A DNA stretch of 64,000 bases, from positions 1 through 64,000 of the forward strand of contig NZ_FNZK01000002.1 of NCBI RefSeq assembly GCF_900109225.1. The letters are read 5' to 3'. Under the pieces are notes generated by a model, which saw nothing but the letters and a program-made list of their open reading frames with translations, had not been told where the DNA came from and did not search any database. Below are positions 53,701 through 61,510 of the stretch, piece by piece. Source of the stretch: Propionispira arboris (lineage in GTDB: Bacteria; Bacillota; Negativicutes; Selenomonadales; Selenomonadaceae). Numbering within the stretch: the stretch's first letter is position 1; each line of letters begins with the position of its first letter. Made by a program: the position numbers and the translations under genes.

Positions 53701-53707
53701 TATAGAT

Positions 53708-53848
53708 AAGTGGCATTAAAGAAATTGCATCTAACCTATTAGGAGGCTGCCAGAAATGGGGTATAGGGCATCGTTTGCTTCCTACGTAACGCCACGGAGC
53801 CCTATATCCAATTCCTGACGATTGCCATATAAAATGTTTAATGCCATA
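53708..53848 (+). repeat. Inverted-repeat element, full copy 2, inside the his operon
   Basis: The ends TGGCATTAAA and TTTAATGCCA are perfect inverted repeats. The central hairpin (CAGAAATGGGGTATAGGG against CCCTATATCCAATTCCTG) pairs with a few changes, and the loop words CATCGTTTGCTTC and ACGTAACGC are kept. It separates hisH and hisA and has no coding capacity. Compare 40653-40791. Confidence 0.75.
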
Positions 53849-53903
53849 TATTAAAGAGTTTTTAATTCGTTCTATATATTTTTTAGCAGGAGGATACGAA
53901 ACA

Positions 53904-54632
53904 ATGATTATTTTCCCCGCAATTGATATTCGTAATGGAAAATGTGTTAGACTCACCAAAGGTGATTTTAAACAGGAAACAATCTTTGCCGATCAACCGG
54001 AAGTTATGGCGAAACAGTGGGCTGACAAGGGTGCTGAATTTTTGCATGTTGTTGATTTGGATGGTGCATTGGCTGGCAAAACAATGAATGCGGCGGCAAT
54101 TGAAGCGATTTTGCAGACCGTTACCATACCAATTCAGCTGGGGGGCGGAATTCGCACTCTGGAAAATATTGAAATGCTTTTGGATCTTGGTATTGCGAGA
54201 GTGATATTAGGTTCGATTGCTGTACGCAGTCCTGAACTGGTGAAAGCAGCCTGCGCGAAGTTTGGTTCGAAAATCGTTGTTGGCATTGATGCCAAAGCTG
54301 GTATTGTGGCAGTAGATGGCTGGGGTGTTTCGGGTAATGTTAAAGCAGATAAACTGGCCGTGAAAATGGCACAGGTTGGAGTTGAAAGAATTATATACAC
54401 GGATATTTCGCGTGATGGAACGCTGTCCGGTGTTAATGTAGAAGCAACGGCTAGACTTGCAAAAGCCAGTGGGATTAAAGTGATTGCGTCAGGCGGGGTC
54501 AGCTCGATGGAAGATATCCGTCAGGTAAAAGCAGCTGGTAAAGATGGTGTAGAAGGTGTCATTGTCGGCAAGGCTATTTATACCAATTCATTGGTATTAG
54601 AAGATGCTTTAGCTTTTGCAAAGGAGGAATAG
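53904..54632 (+). CDS. hisA: ProFAR isomerase HisA
   Basis: 242 residues. The ATG at 53904 has CAGGAGGA upstream. An upstream in-frame ATG at 53841 lies inside the repeat element and is not a likely start. Barrel motifs are [67 protein letters not shown], and [12 protein letters not shown]. Confidence 0.95.
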   Translation: MIIFPAIDIRNGKCVRLTKGDFKQETIFADQPEVMAKQWADKGAEFLHVVDLDGALAGKTMNAAAIEAILQTVTIPIQLGGGIRTLENIEMLLDLGIARVILGSIAVRSPELVKAACAKFGSKIVVGIDAKAGIVAVDGWGVSGNVKADKLAVKMAQVGVERIIYTDISRDGTLSGVNVEATARLAKASGIKVIASGGVSSMEDIRQVKAAGKDGVEGVIVGKAIYTNSLVLEDALAFAKEE

Positions 54633-54633
54633 T

Positions 54634-55392
54634 ATGTATACAAAGCGAATTATTCCATGTCTTGACGTAAAAGATGGTCGTGTTGTTAAGGGCACGAATT
54701 TTGTGGGACTGCGCGATGCCGGAGATCCCGTGGAACTTGCTTCGCTTTATGATAAAGAAGGTGCGGATGAGCTTGTGTTTTTGGATATTACGGCTTCGAA
54801 TGAAGAACGTAATACAATGGTGCAGGTGGCCTCGAGTTGTGCATCGCAAGTTTTTATCCCGTTTACGGTCGGCGGGGGAATCCGCTCGACACAAGATATG
54901 CGTAAAATGCTCAAAGCCGGAGCCGATAAAGTTTCCTTAAATACAGCCGCTATTAAAAACCCGGAACTAATCCATCAGGGGGCTGAAAAGTTTGGCAGTC
55001 AATGTATTGTTTTGGCTGTTGATGCACGTGCGTCAGGTGAACATACATGGGAAGTTTTCATTAATGGCGGACGTACGCCAACTGGTCTTGATTGTATTGA
55101 ATGGATTAAACAGGCTGTTTCTTTGGGGGCGGGAGAAATCCTATTAACGAGTATGGATAAAGACGGCACAAAAGATGGGTATGATATCGCTTTAACACGG
55201 GCTGTGTCAGAAGCCGTTAATGTACCAGTTATTGCTTCGGGCGGTGCTGGTGAAATGAAACATTTTTATGAAGTACTTACAGCGGGAAAAGCAGATGCTG
55301 TGCTTGCCGCATCGGTTTTTCATTATGGGCAATTTACGGTAAGACAAGTGAAAGAGTATTTAAAATCACGTGGCGTGGAGGTAAGGCTATAA
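54634..55392 (+). CDS. hisF: Imidazole glycerol phosphate synthase cyclase subunit HisF
   Basis: 252 residues. The ATG at 54634 follows AAAGGAGGA. Motifs are [79 protein letters not shown]. It works with HisH to form the imidazole ring and AICAR, which feeds back into purine synthesis. Confidence 0.95.
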   Translation: MYTKRIIPCLDVKDGRVVKGTNFVGLRDAGDPVELASLYDKEGADELVFLDITASNEERNTMVQVASSCASQVFIPFTVGGGIRSTQDMRKMLKAGADKVSLNTAAIKNPELIHQGAEKFGSQCIVLAVDARASGEHTWEVFINGGRTPTGLDCIEWIKQAVSLGAGEILLTSMDKDGTKDGYDIALTRAVSEAVNVPVIASGGAGEMKHFYEVLTAGKADAVLAASVFHYGQFTVRQVKEYLKSRGVEVRL

Positions 55393-56078
55393 TGGATATG
55401 AATAAGGTTAAATTTGATCAAAATGGACTTGTCCCAGCAATCGTTCAAGAAGAAAATGGACAGGTTCTGATGCTTGCTTATATGAATAAAGAGTCTCTGG
55501 AAAAAACAATTGCCACAGGCTTTACATGTTTTTTCAGCCGCAGCCGGCAAAGTTTATGGAAAAAAGGTGAAACATCCGGTAATGTGCAGCGTGTGAAAGA
55601 AATTTCATATGACTGCGATGGCGATACGCTTTTAGTGCGGGTTCATCAGACGGGGGTTGCTTGTCATACCGGTACGTATTCCTGCTTTAGCGGGCGCAGT
55701 CTTACGGATACGGGCGCCAAAGTTGCTGTTTTAGAAGGCGAAGCTGCAGCGGATCGTTCACTGGCAGAAGTTCTCAATGATTTATATGCTGTCATCAAGG
55801 ATCGTCAGCTCAATCCTGTAAAAGGATCTTATACAAATTATCTGTTTGAAAAGGGACAGGATAAAATCTTGAAAAAGATCGGTGAAGAAGCAGCGGAAAC
55901 GATCATTGCATCGAAAAACATGGATAAGGAAGAAATTCTTTATGAAATGGGTGATCTTTGGTATCATTGTTTAGTGCTGTTGGCTTTTCATAACATTTCA
56001 CCAGATGAATTGTTCGGTGAACTACTGAATCGTCGTAATGGTGGTAAATATCATAGATTTGAGGATAAAGAAAACTAA
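55392..56078 (+). CDS. hisIE: Bifunctional PR-AMP cyclohydrolase/PR-ATP pyrophosphatase HisIE
   Basis: 228 residues, start overlapping the hisF stop by one base. The HisI part (1 to about 115) has [40 protein letters not shown] and CHTGTYSCF. The HisE part (about 125-228) has [38 protein letters not shown]. It completes the operon set: with hisG-D-C-B-H-A-F and hisZ, only histidinol phosphatase is missing here. Confidence 0.95.
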   Translation: MDMNKVKFDQNGLVPAIVQEENGQVLMLAYMNKESLEKTIATGFTCFFSRSRQSLWKKGETSGNVQRVKEISYDCDGDTLLVRVHQTGVACHTGTYSCFSGRSLTDTGAKVAVLEGEAAADRSLAEVLNDLYAVIKDRQLNPVKGSYTNYLFEKGQDKILKKIGEEAAETIIASKNMDKEEILYEMGDLWYHCLVLLAFHNISPDELFGELLNRRNGGKYHRFEDKEN

Positions 56079-56088
56079 GGAGTCGTAC

Positions 56089-56823
56089 ATGGAACAATCA
56101 ATTGGCCAAGAATATATGAAACAATCGACTTGTGCAAACTGTAGCGATTGTGATCGAGATAAAAAATTAACACCGCCGCCTTTGCAGCTGCCCTATGCAG
56201 AGGATTCAAGTATTATAAAATTGCCGGAACCGGATATGCTGGCAGATCAGGAAATAAATTTTCTTGAATTAATCGAACTTAGGACGAGTGTTCGGCAGTA
56301 TCATGAAACGCCATTGACACTGGCTGAATTGTCTTACTTATTGTGGTGTACGCAAGGTGTTAAAATGGCTATGCCGCAAGGTACAAGTATTCGAAATGTA
56401 CCGTCAGCGGGAGCCCGGCATGCACTGGAAACCTATCTTTATATAAATCGTGTGGAAGGTGTGACACCAGGTTTATATCGCTTTTTGGCACTCGAACATG
56501 CACTTTTGCTGGTTCAGTCAGGCGAGGAGTTGAATGAGGTCATGGTGCCTGCTTTCAAAAACCCAAAAATGGTTAAAACTTGTGCCGTGACTTTTATCTG
56601 GATGGCGGTTTTAGAACGCATGGCTTATGCGTATGGTCAGCGTGCCTATCGGTATTTACATCTTGATGCAGGCCATGTTTGTCAGAATCTGTATCTGGCA
56701 GCGCGGACGATTAATAGCGGCGTTTGTGCGATCGGGGCATTTGACGATGAACGCTTAAATGCCGTTCTTGGTGTAGATGGTGAAAGTCAGTTTGCCATTT
56801 ACGCGGCAGCGGTTGGCAAATAA
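56089..56823 (+). CDS. SagB-type nitroreductase-family oxidoreductase
   Basis: 244 residues, ATG at 56089 after AAGGAG. A short Cys-rich start (CANCSDCDRD) is followed by the FMN-binding nitroreductase fold: ELRTSVRQYHETPLTLAELSYLLW, NVPSAGARHALETYLYI, GHVCQNLYLAARTINSGVCAIGAFDDE. This is the SagB-like branch, but no YcaO or peptide precursor gene is adjacent. It is 10 bases after hisIE, so probably co-transcribed with the his genes. Substrate unknown. Confidence 0.8.
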   Translation: MEQSIGQEYMKQSTCANCSDCDRDKKLTPPPLQLPYAEDSSIIKLPEPDMLADQEINFLELIELRTSVRQYHETPLTLAELSYLLWCTQGVKMAMPQGTSIRNVPSAGARHALETYLYINRVEGVTPGLYRFLALEHALLLVQSGEELNEVMVPAFKNPKMVKTCAVTFIWMAVLERMAYAYGQRAYRYLHLDAGHVCQNLYLAARTINSGVCAIGAFDDERLNAVLGVDGESQFAIYAAAVGK

Positions 56824-56830
56824 AATAGTC

Positions 56831-56870
56831 GAAAAAAGGTTGTTCTGCTTAACAGGAACAACCTTTTTTC
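56831..56870 (+). terminator. Rho-independent terminator at the end of the his transcript
   Basis: GAAAAAAGGTTGTTC pairs with GAACAACCTTTTTTC. The stem is followed by an AT-rich tail. It works in both directions. Confidence 0.85.
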
Positions 56871-56888
56871 AATTATTTTTAAAAAAGA

Positions 56889-56917
56889 TTGAAAAAAGGT
56901 TGTTTATAGTCTATAGT
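56889..56917 (+). promoter_or_regulatory. Promoter of the phosphoethanolamine transferase-like gene
   Basis: TTGAAA (56889-56894), 17-base spacer, TATAGT (56912-56917). Confidence 0.55.
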
Positions 56918-57016
56918 AGTAATGCTAAGATAGTTTTAAATAAGAATTTTACTATTTTAAGTATCGTGTAGATGTACCATTGGTTTTAGTCTATCACTGG
57001 AGTGAGGGTAAAAAAC

Positions 57017-58729
57017 GTGAATAGAAGTGTGTGGAAAATAAGATTTTTACGTTTGGTAATTCGGATACAAAAACTGTTTCGTAAAAATGCAGTTTTTATG
57101 GTATTGTTTTTTTTATTTAACTATACAACGCTGGCTTGGTCTTTGGTGAATGCTGATAAGATCGAAGTGATGATAGGGTATGGATTTAGCTTATTTTTGG
57201 GTGTAACGTTCGTGACAGCATTACTGCAAATCTTCCGTAATCCTCTGCTGAAAAACATTATGAAGATCGTTTTAGTTGTTGGCAGCGGCATTCCGTTTAT
57301 GATTGAATTTGTGGCTATGTATAATTATAAAGCTTTAATTGGGGCGGGGATTGTCAATTCTTTACTCGAAACCAATTCGCGTGAGGCACTCGAATTTTGT
57401 AATATGTATTTTGGTGCAGCAGAAATCATTGGAGTGGTTTTCTTAATTGGGCTGTTTGCTGCGATCAAAAAATATAAGCTTATTTCACGTTTGCACTTTA
57501 GTCGACGTGTGCAGCGAAAAATTATTTTTGGTATTTTGGGTGTTAGTTTAGTTTATACAGTGCGAATGCTTGTTGTTTATACGGATTTTTTCTATAGTGA
57601 ACCGCTGCTGCCAATGCAAAGAGCCTATGCTTCAGCGGAAGTTGCTTATAAAAATATGGAAGCGTATCATACATTGACGTCTAAACTCAATACGGATATC
57701 GCGATAACAGAGAATAAAAGTAAAATTAGAAATATTGTGTTTATTTTAGGTGAATCCACCAATCGGAATCACATGCATCTTTATGGTTATAATGTCCCTA
57801 ATACACCGAATTTGGATGCATTGAAAGCCAAAAATGAACTTAGTGTCTTTACGGATTGTGTGAGTCCCCATTCGACAACCATAGCTGTTTTGAGCAAATT
57901 GTTTACATTTTGTGATTATGAATCGGATAAAGACTGGTATGAATATAATAATTTAATTGATGTTATGAATGCAGCCGGGTATAAGACGTTTTGGCTGTCT
58001 AATCAGGAAAGTTCCGGGGTTTGGGGTAACGTAGCTCAGATTTATGCGGAACACAGTACGAAACATGAATTTACAAGAATTCGCGATTCACGGGAAGATT
58101 ATGGGATTGTTGATGGTGAATTGTTTCCACTGGTAGATCGGGCTGTACAGGAAAAAGCCGATAAAAATTTCTATGTAATTCATCTTATGGGTGGGCATGG
58201 TCTCTACTATAATCGCTTTCCGTATAGCTTTTCTAAATTTACGAAAGACGATATCAAACTCAATATACCAAATGAGAAGAAAGAAGTTATCGCCCAATAT
58301 GATAATGCTCTCTACTACAATGATTATATTGTAAGCGGAATTATTGACAAATTTCGCGATGATGAAACAATTGTGATTTATGTGCCGGATCATAGTGAAG
58401 CAATTTACGATGAAACAGGTGGCTTTACCGGACATATTGAAGAAAATCCAACGCGTCAGATGATCGAAATTCCTGTTATTATGTGGGCTTCGGATAAATT
58501 TAAGGCGAATTATCCCGATAAGTGGGCACAAATTCAGGCGGCTGTCAATAAACCTTATATGACGGACGATATGATCCATACCGTGCTTGAAATTGCCGAC
58601 ATCAAGACACCAGAATTTGATCCAACGAAAAGTATCATTGATGAAAAATTTGATGCTACTCGCAAACGAATTTTTGGCGGTAAAGACTATGATGCAGAAA
58701 TCAAAACCGGAAAAGTTCAGGAAGAATAG
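57017..58729 (+). CDS. Phosphoethanolamine transferase-like sulfatase-family membrane enzyme (EptA/CptA-like)
   Basis: 570 residues from a GTG at 57017, after GTGAGGG (a GTG at 57002 is possible). About five membrane segments in the first 200 residues are followed by a periplasmic alkaline-phosphatase-fold domain. It has VFILGESTNRNHMHLYGY with the metal-binding Glu and the Thr/Ser nucleophile region, IHLMGGHG, and IYVPDHSEAIYDE (metal His/Asp). Such enzymes decorate lipid A or LPS core with phosphoethanolamine, which implies an outer membrane. The exact acceptor is unknown. Confidence 0.85.
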   Translation: MNRSVWKIRFLRLVIRIQKLFRKNAVFMVLFFLFNYTTLAWSLVNADKIEVMIGYGFSLFLGVTFVTALLQIFRNPLLKNIMKIVLVVGSGIPFMIEFVAMYNYKALIGAGIVNSLLETNSREALEFCNMYFGAAEIIGVVFLIGLFAAIKKYKLISRLHFSRRVQRKIIFGILGVSLVYTVRMLVVYTDFFYSEPLLPMQRAYASAEVAYKNMEAYHTLTSKLNTDIAITENKSKIRNIVFILGESTNRNHMHLYGYNVPNTPNLDALKAKNELSVFTDCVSPHSTTIAVLSKLFTFCDYESDKDWYEYNNLIDVMNAAGYKTFWLSNQESSGVWGNVAQIYAEHSTKHEFTRIRDSREDYGIVDGELFPLVDRAVQEKADKNFYVIHLMGGHGLYYNRFPYSFSKFTKDDIKLNIPNEKKEVIAQYDNALYYNDYIVSGIIDKFRDDETIVIYVPDHSEAIYDETGGFTGHIEENPTRQMIEIPVIMWASDKFKANYPDKWAQIQAAVNKPYMTDDMIHTVLEIADIKTPEFDPTKSIIDEKFDATRKRIFGGKDYDAEIKTGKVQEE

Positions 58730-58738
58730 AGTTTATAC

Positions 58739-58771
58739 AAAACGCCAGAAGGTTTATCCTTCTGGCGTTTT
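58739..58771. terminator. Bidirectional terminator
   Basis: AAAACGCCAGAAGG pairs perfectly with CCTTCTGGCGTTTT around a 5-base loop. It lies between two convergent genes. Confidence 0.85.
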
Positions 58772-58782
58772 GTGCGAGAATC

Positions 58783-59568
58783 TTAAATGTCTCCATACAT
58801 ATAGGCAGCATAGATCTCTTTCATTTGATTGCGATTTTTGCTTTCCGGCCAAAGTTCTCCCAGTGAACTTTGGCGCATACCCGCAGCGAGATGTTCATAC
58901 AGCCTGGGGTTATCTTGGCTGAGTTTTACAATGAGCTCTTTGACATCTTGCCTGGTCGTATGTCCATCTAGTGGGCAAGGTGAAGGTACGGGCTTGAAAC
59001 CGTGAATGGAAATGGTATCGCGAATTTCTTGTTCACGAAAATAGATAAGTGGTCGAATCACGGTCAGATCCGTGCGGCTAAGATATGTATTTGGTGAAAA
59101 GGTTTTTAATTGCCCCGAATAAAATAGACTCATAAGAAATGTTTCCACAGCATCATCGTTATGATGGGCATAGGCAATTTTATTATAATTATTCTCTTTG
59201 GCAAAGCGATTTATCGCACCACGGCGAAAAAATGCACACGTAAAGCACGGATCTTTGCCAGCTTGATCTTTTATGGTTTGAGCAATGTCGACCGCATGAG
59301 TGTAATATGGAATCGAAAGTTCTTGGCAAAAAGCGGCAATACGAGTTGTATCGAAAGTTTCCGTAAACATCGGATTAATGGTGAGTGCACCAAGGGTGAA
59401 TTTTTTTTTCAAGCGTTTTTGCATGCAAGCTAAGGCGTACGTTAAAAAAATACTGTCTTTGCCGCCGGATAGACCAATTAAAATATGATCATTTTCTTCG
59501 ATGAGATTAAACTCAACAATAGCACGCATCAAACGGCTGAAATGGGCTTGGGGTAAATTTAGTTTCAT
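58783..59568 (-). CDS. ttcA: tRNA 2-thiocytidine(32) synthetase-like protein TtcA
   Basis: 261 residues, ATG at 59568 after GAGGTG. PP-loop ATPase: ILIGLSGGKDSIFL, the CxxC pair in PCFTCAFFRRGA, AYAHHNDDAVETF, and PSPCPLDG. These are the marks of the TtcA/TtuA family, which thiolates tRNA with an Fe-S cluster. It is shorter than the enteric enzyme (about 310). Single-gene unit. Confidence 0.8.
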   Translation of the reverse strand: MKLNLPQAHFSRLMRAIVEFNLIEENDHILIGLSGGKDSIFLTYALACMQKRLKKKFTLGALTINPMFTETFDTTRIAAFCQELSIPYYTHAVDIAQTIKDQAGKDPCFTCAFFRRGAINRFAKENNYNKIAYAHHNDDAVETFLMSLFYSGQLKTFSPNTYLSRTDLTVIRPLIYFREQEIRDTISIHGFKPVPSPCPLDGHTTRQDVKELIVKLSQDNPRLYEHLAAGMRQSSLGELWPESKNRNQMKEIYAAYMYGDI

Positions 59569-59734
59569 ACTGCACCTCGAATTAATTAAAGATTATGGAT
59601 GTATTATAACGCAAATTAAGAAAAATATACACTAACCTCTTTTCTAAGTAGGGGGATTTGTCGTATAATATTAAATAGATACTAAAACATTCCTATTTTG
59701 TGAATGTAGAAATATAAATACTTGGAGGTATTCG

Positions 59735-61381
59735 ATGAAAGCAACAAAGCCTATTTATATAATCGGGCATCGTAATCCAGACACGGACTCCGTTTGCGCA
59801 GCAATTGGTTATGCACATTTAAAAAAAGCATTGGGAGAAAATGTGGTCTCGGCACGAGCTGGAAAAATAAATGCTGAAACGAAATTTGTTTTAGAGCATT
59901 TTAATGTTCCAAGTCCAATGCTGCTTACCGATTTATATCCACGAGTAAAGGATATTGCGCTTAATTGTCGGACGGTTGTAAAAGCAACGGACAGTTTGAG
60001 AAAATTAGGTGCACTTATGCGGGAGTATTCCTTAAAGTCCGTACCGGTTGTTGATGAAACACAAAAAATTGTGGGGATTGTAACGGTAAGTGACTTAGCA
60101 AAACGATATTTTACGGAACTCAATATGCAGAATTTGGCCGAATCCGGGATTACATTTCGCTCGATTATTGATGTTGTTGATGGCGATGTAATTATTAGCG
60201 GTGATGCAGGACAAATGGTTAAGGGAAATGTGCGGATTGCAGCAGGCAGCTTGAAAACAATTCAAAAAATCATAAAGGCACATGATATTGTTCTCATTGG
60301 TGATCGTAGTGATGATACAATTCTTGAGTGTGTCAAACAGGGCATTGCTGGTCTTATTGTAACAGGGAATGGTCGTGTTGCCGCTGATGCAATTGAAGAA
60401 GCTGAAAAAAGACATATGTTTATCATTAGTTCACCCTATGATACATATACTTGTGCCAGACTGATCAATCAGTGTGTGCCAGTTAGTAAAATCATGCAAA
60501 AAGACGTGACGACTTTTAAACCGATGGATATGCTTAGCGATATCAAAGGCTTAATGGAATCAACCAACTATCGGAATTATCCAGTCGTCGAAAATGACTG
60601 TTTGTTAGGTGTTGTAAGCCGTGATCAACTGATGCTTCCTGAACGGGAACGGGTTATTTTAGTCGATCATAATGAACGTGGCCAAGCCATTGAGGGTATT
60701 GAGGAAGCACAAGTTATTGAAATTATCGATCACCATCGTTTGGGTAATATTCAAACGAGTGAACCGATTTTTACCCGTCAGGAACCTGTGGGTTCGACTT
60801 CAACAATTATAGCGAATATGCATTGGCATCGCAATGTTGAGATGCCAAAAGAAATTGCGGGAGTCCTTGTCTCGGCGATTCTATCCGATACGGTCTTATT
60901 TAAATCCCCAACGTGTACACCTTATGATAGACAAACTGCTGAAAAATTAGCAGCTATTGCCGGTATCAATATTCAGGAATATGGTATGGCAATGTTAAAA
61001 GCTGGTTCAGGTATCGGGGATATGACACCTATGGAAATAGCGAAAAATGATTTGAAAGAATTTCAGATTGGGCAATTCCGCATGATTGTCAGCCAACTGT
61101 CGGTTATGGATACAGACGCGGTTATGGCAATGAAAGCAGATTTGCTAATAAGTATGGACCTGATTTGCAAAAAGGAAGGGTACGATATGAGCCTTGTCAT
61201 GATTACGGACATTATCAAAGAAGGTACATATCTTTTGTTTGCCGGCGATCCTAAGACTTTGATCGGTGAAGCTTTTAAGAAAAATGCCAGTGACAACGTG
61301 CTTTATCTTCCAGGCGTTATGTCGCGCAAAAAACAAATCATTCCACCTTTATCAGAAGCTGTAAAACGATATAAAGCATAA
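59735..61381 (+). CDS. Manganese-dependent inorganic pyrophosphatase with CBS and DRTGG domains (family II)
   Basis: 548 residues, ATG at 59735 after GGAGG. DHH core: IIGHRNPDTDSVCAAIGYAHLK, then a CBS domain (VKATDSLRKLGALMREYSLKSVPVVD), a DRTGG domain (about 135-240), a second CBS (FKPMDMLSDIKGLMESTNYRNYPVV), then IIDHHRLGNIQ and EPVGSTSTIIA, and DHHA2. The regulatory insert binds adenine nucleotides in known members and controls pyrophosphate hydrolysis by energy state. Confidence 0.9.
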   Translation: MKATKPIYIIGHRNPDTDSVCAAIGYAHLKKALGENVVSARAGKINAETKFVLEHFNVPSPMLLTDLYPRVKDIALNCRTVVKATDSLRKLGALMREYSLKSVPVVDETQKIVGIVTVSDLAKRYFTELNMQNLAESGITFRSIIDVVDGDVIISGDAGQMVKGNVRIAAGSLKTIQKIIKAHDIVLIGDRSDDTILECVKQGIAGLIVTGNGRVAADAIEEAEKRHMFIISSPYDTYTCARLINQCVPVSKIMQKDVTTFKPMDMLSDIKGLMESTNYRNYPVVENDCLLGVVSRDQLMLPERERVILVDHNERGQAIEGIEEAQVIEIIDHHRLGNIQTSEPIFTRQEPVGSTSTIIANMHWHRNVEMPKEIAGVLVSAILSDTVLFKSPTCTPYDRQTAEKLAAIAGINIQEYGMAMLKAGSGIGDMTPMEIAKNDLKEFQIGQFRMIVSQLSVMDTDAVMAMKADLLISMDLICKKEGYDMSLVMITDIIKEGTYLLFAGDPKTLIGEAFKKNASDNVLYLPGVMSRKKQIIPPLSEAVKRYKA

Positions 61382-61412
61382 GTTATGTGAATTATAAACA
61401 TGTAAATTTGAG

Positions 61413-61456
61413 AAGACTTAACCTCTGCTGGCTTTTGTCAGTAGAGGTTAAGTCTT
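61413..61456 (+). terminator. Rho-independent terminator of the pyrophosphatase gene
   Basis: AAGACTTAACCTCT pairs with AGAGGTTAAGTCTT, with an inner CTG/CAG pair. It ends in CTT and an A/T-rich tail. Confidence 0.75.
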
Positions 61457-61510
61457 CCTTATAAAAGAATTTTAAAAGCAATATAGTTTTTAATTTAGTG
61501 GAGGAAAAAA

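Noticed and set aside
53841-53903. Upstream in-frame start for hisA adding 21 residues
   Set aside because: It lies in the repeat element, has no ribosome site, and the family start (IIFPAIDI) begins at 53904 with a strong site.
58088-58579. 163-codon minus-strand open frame inside the phosphoethanolamine transferase-like gene
   Set aside because: Antisense shadow of a conserved catalytic domain.
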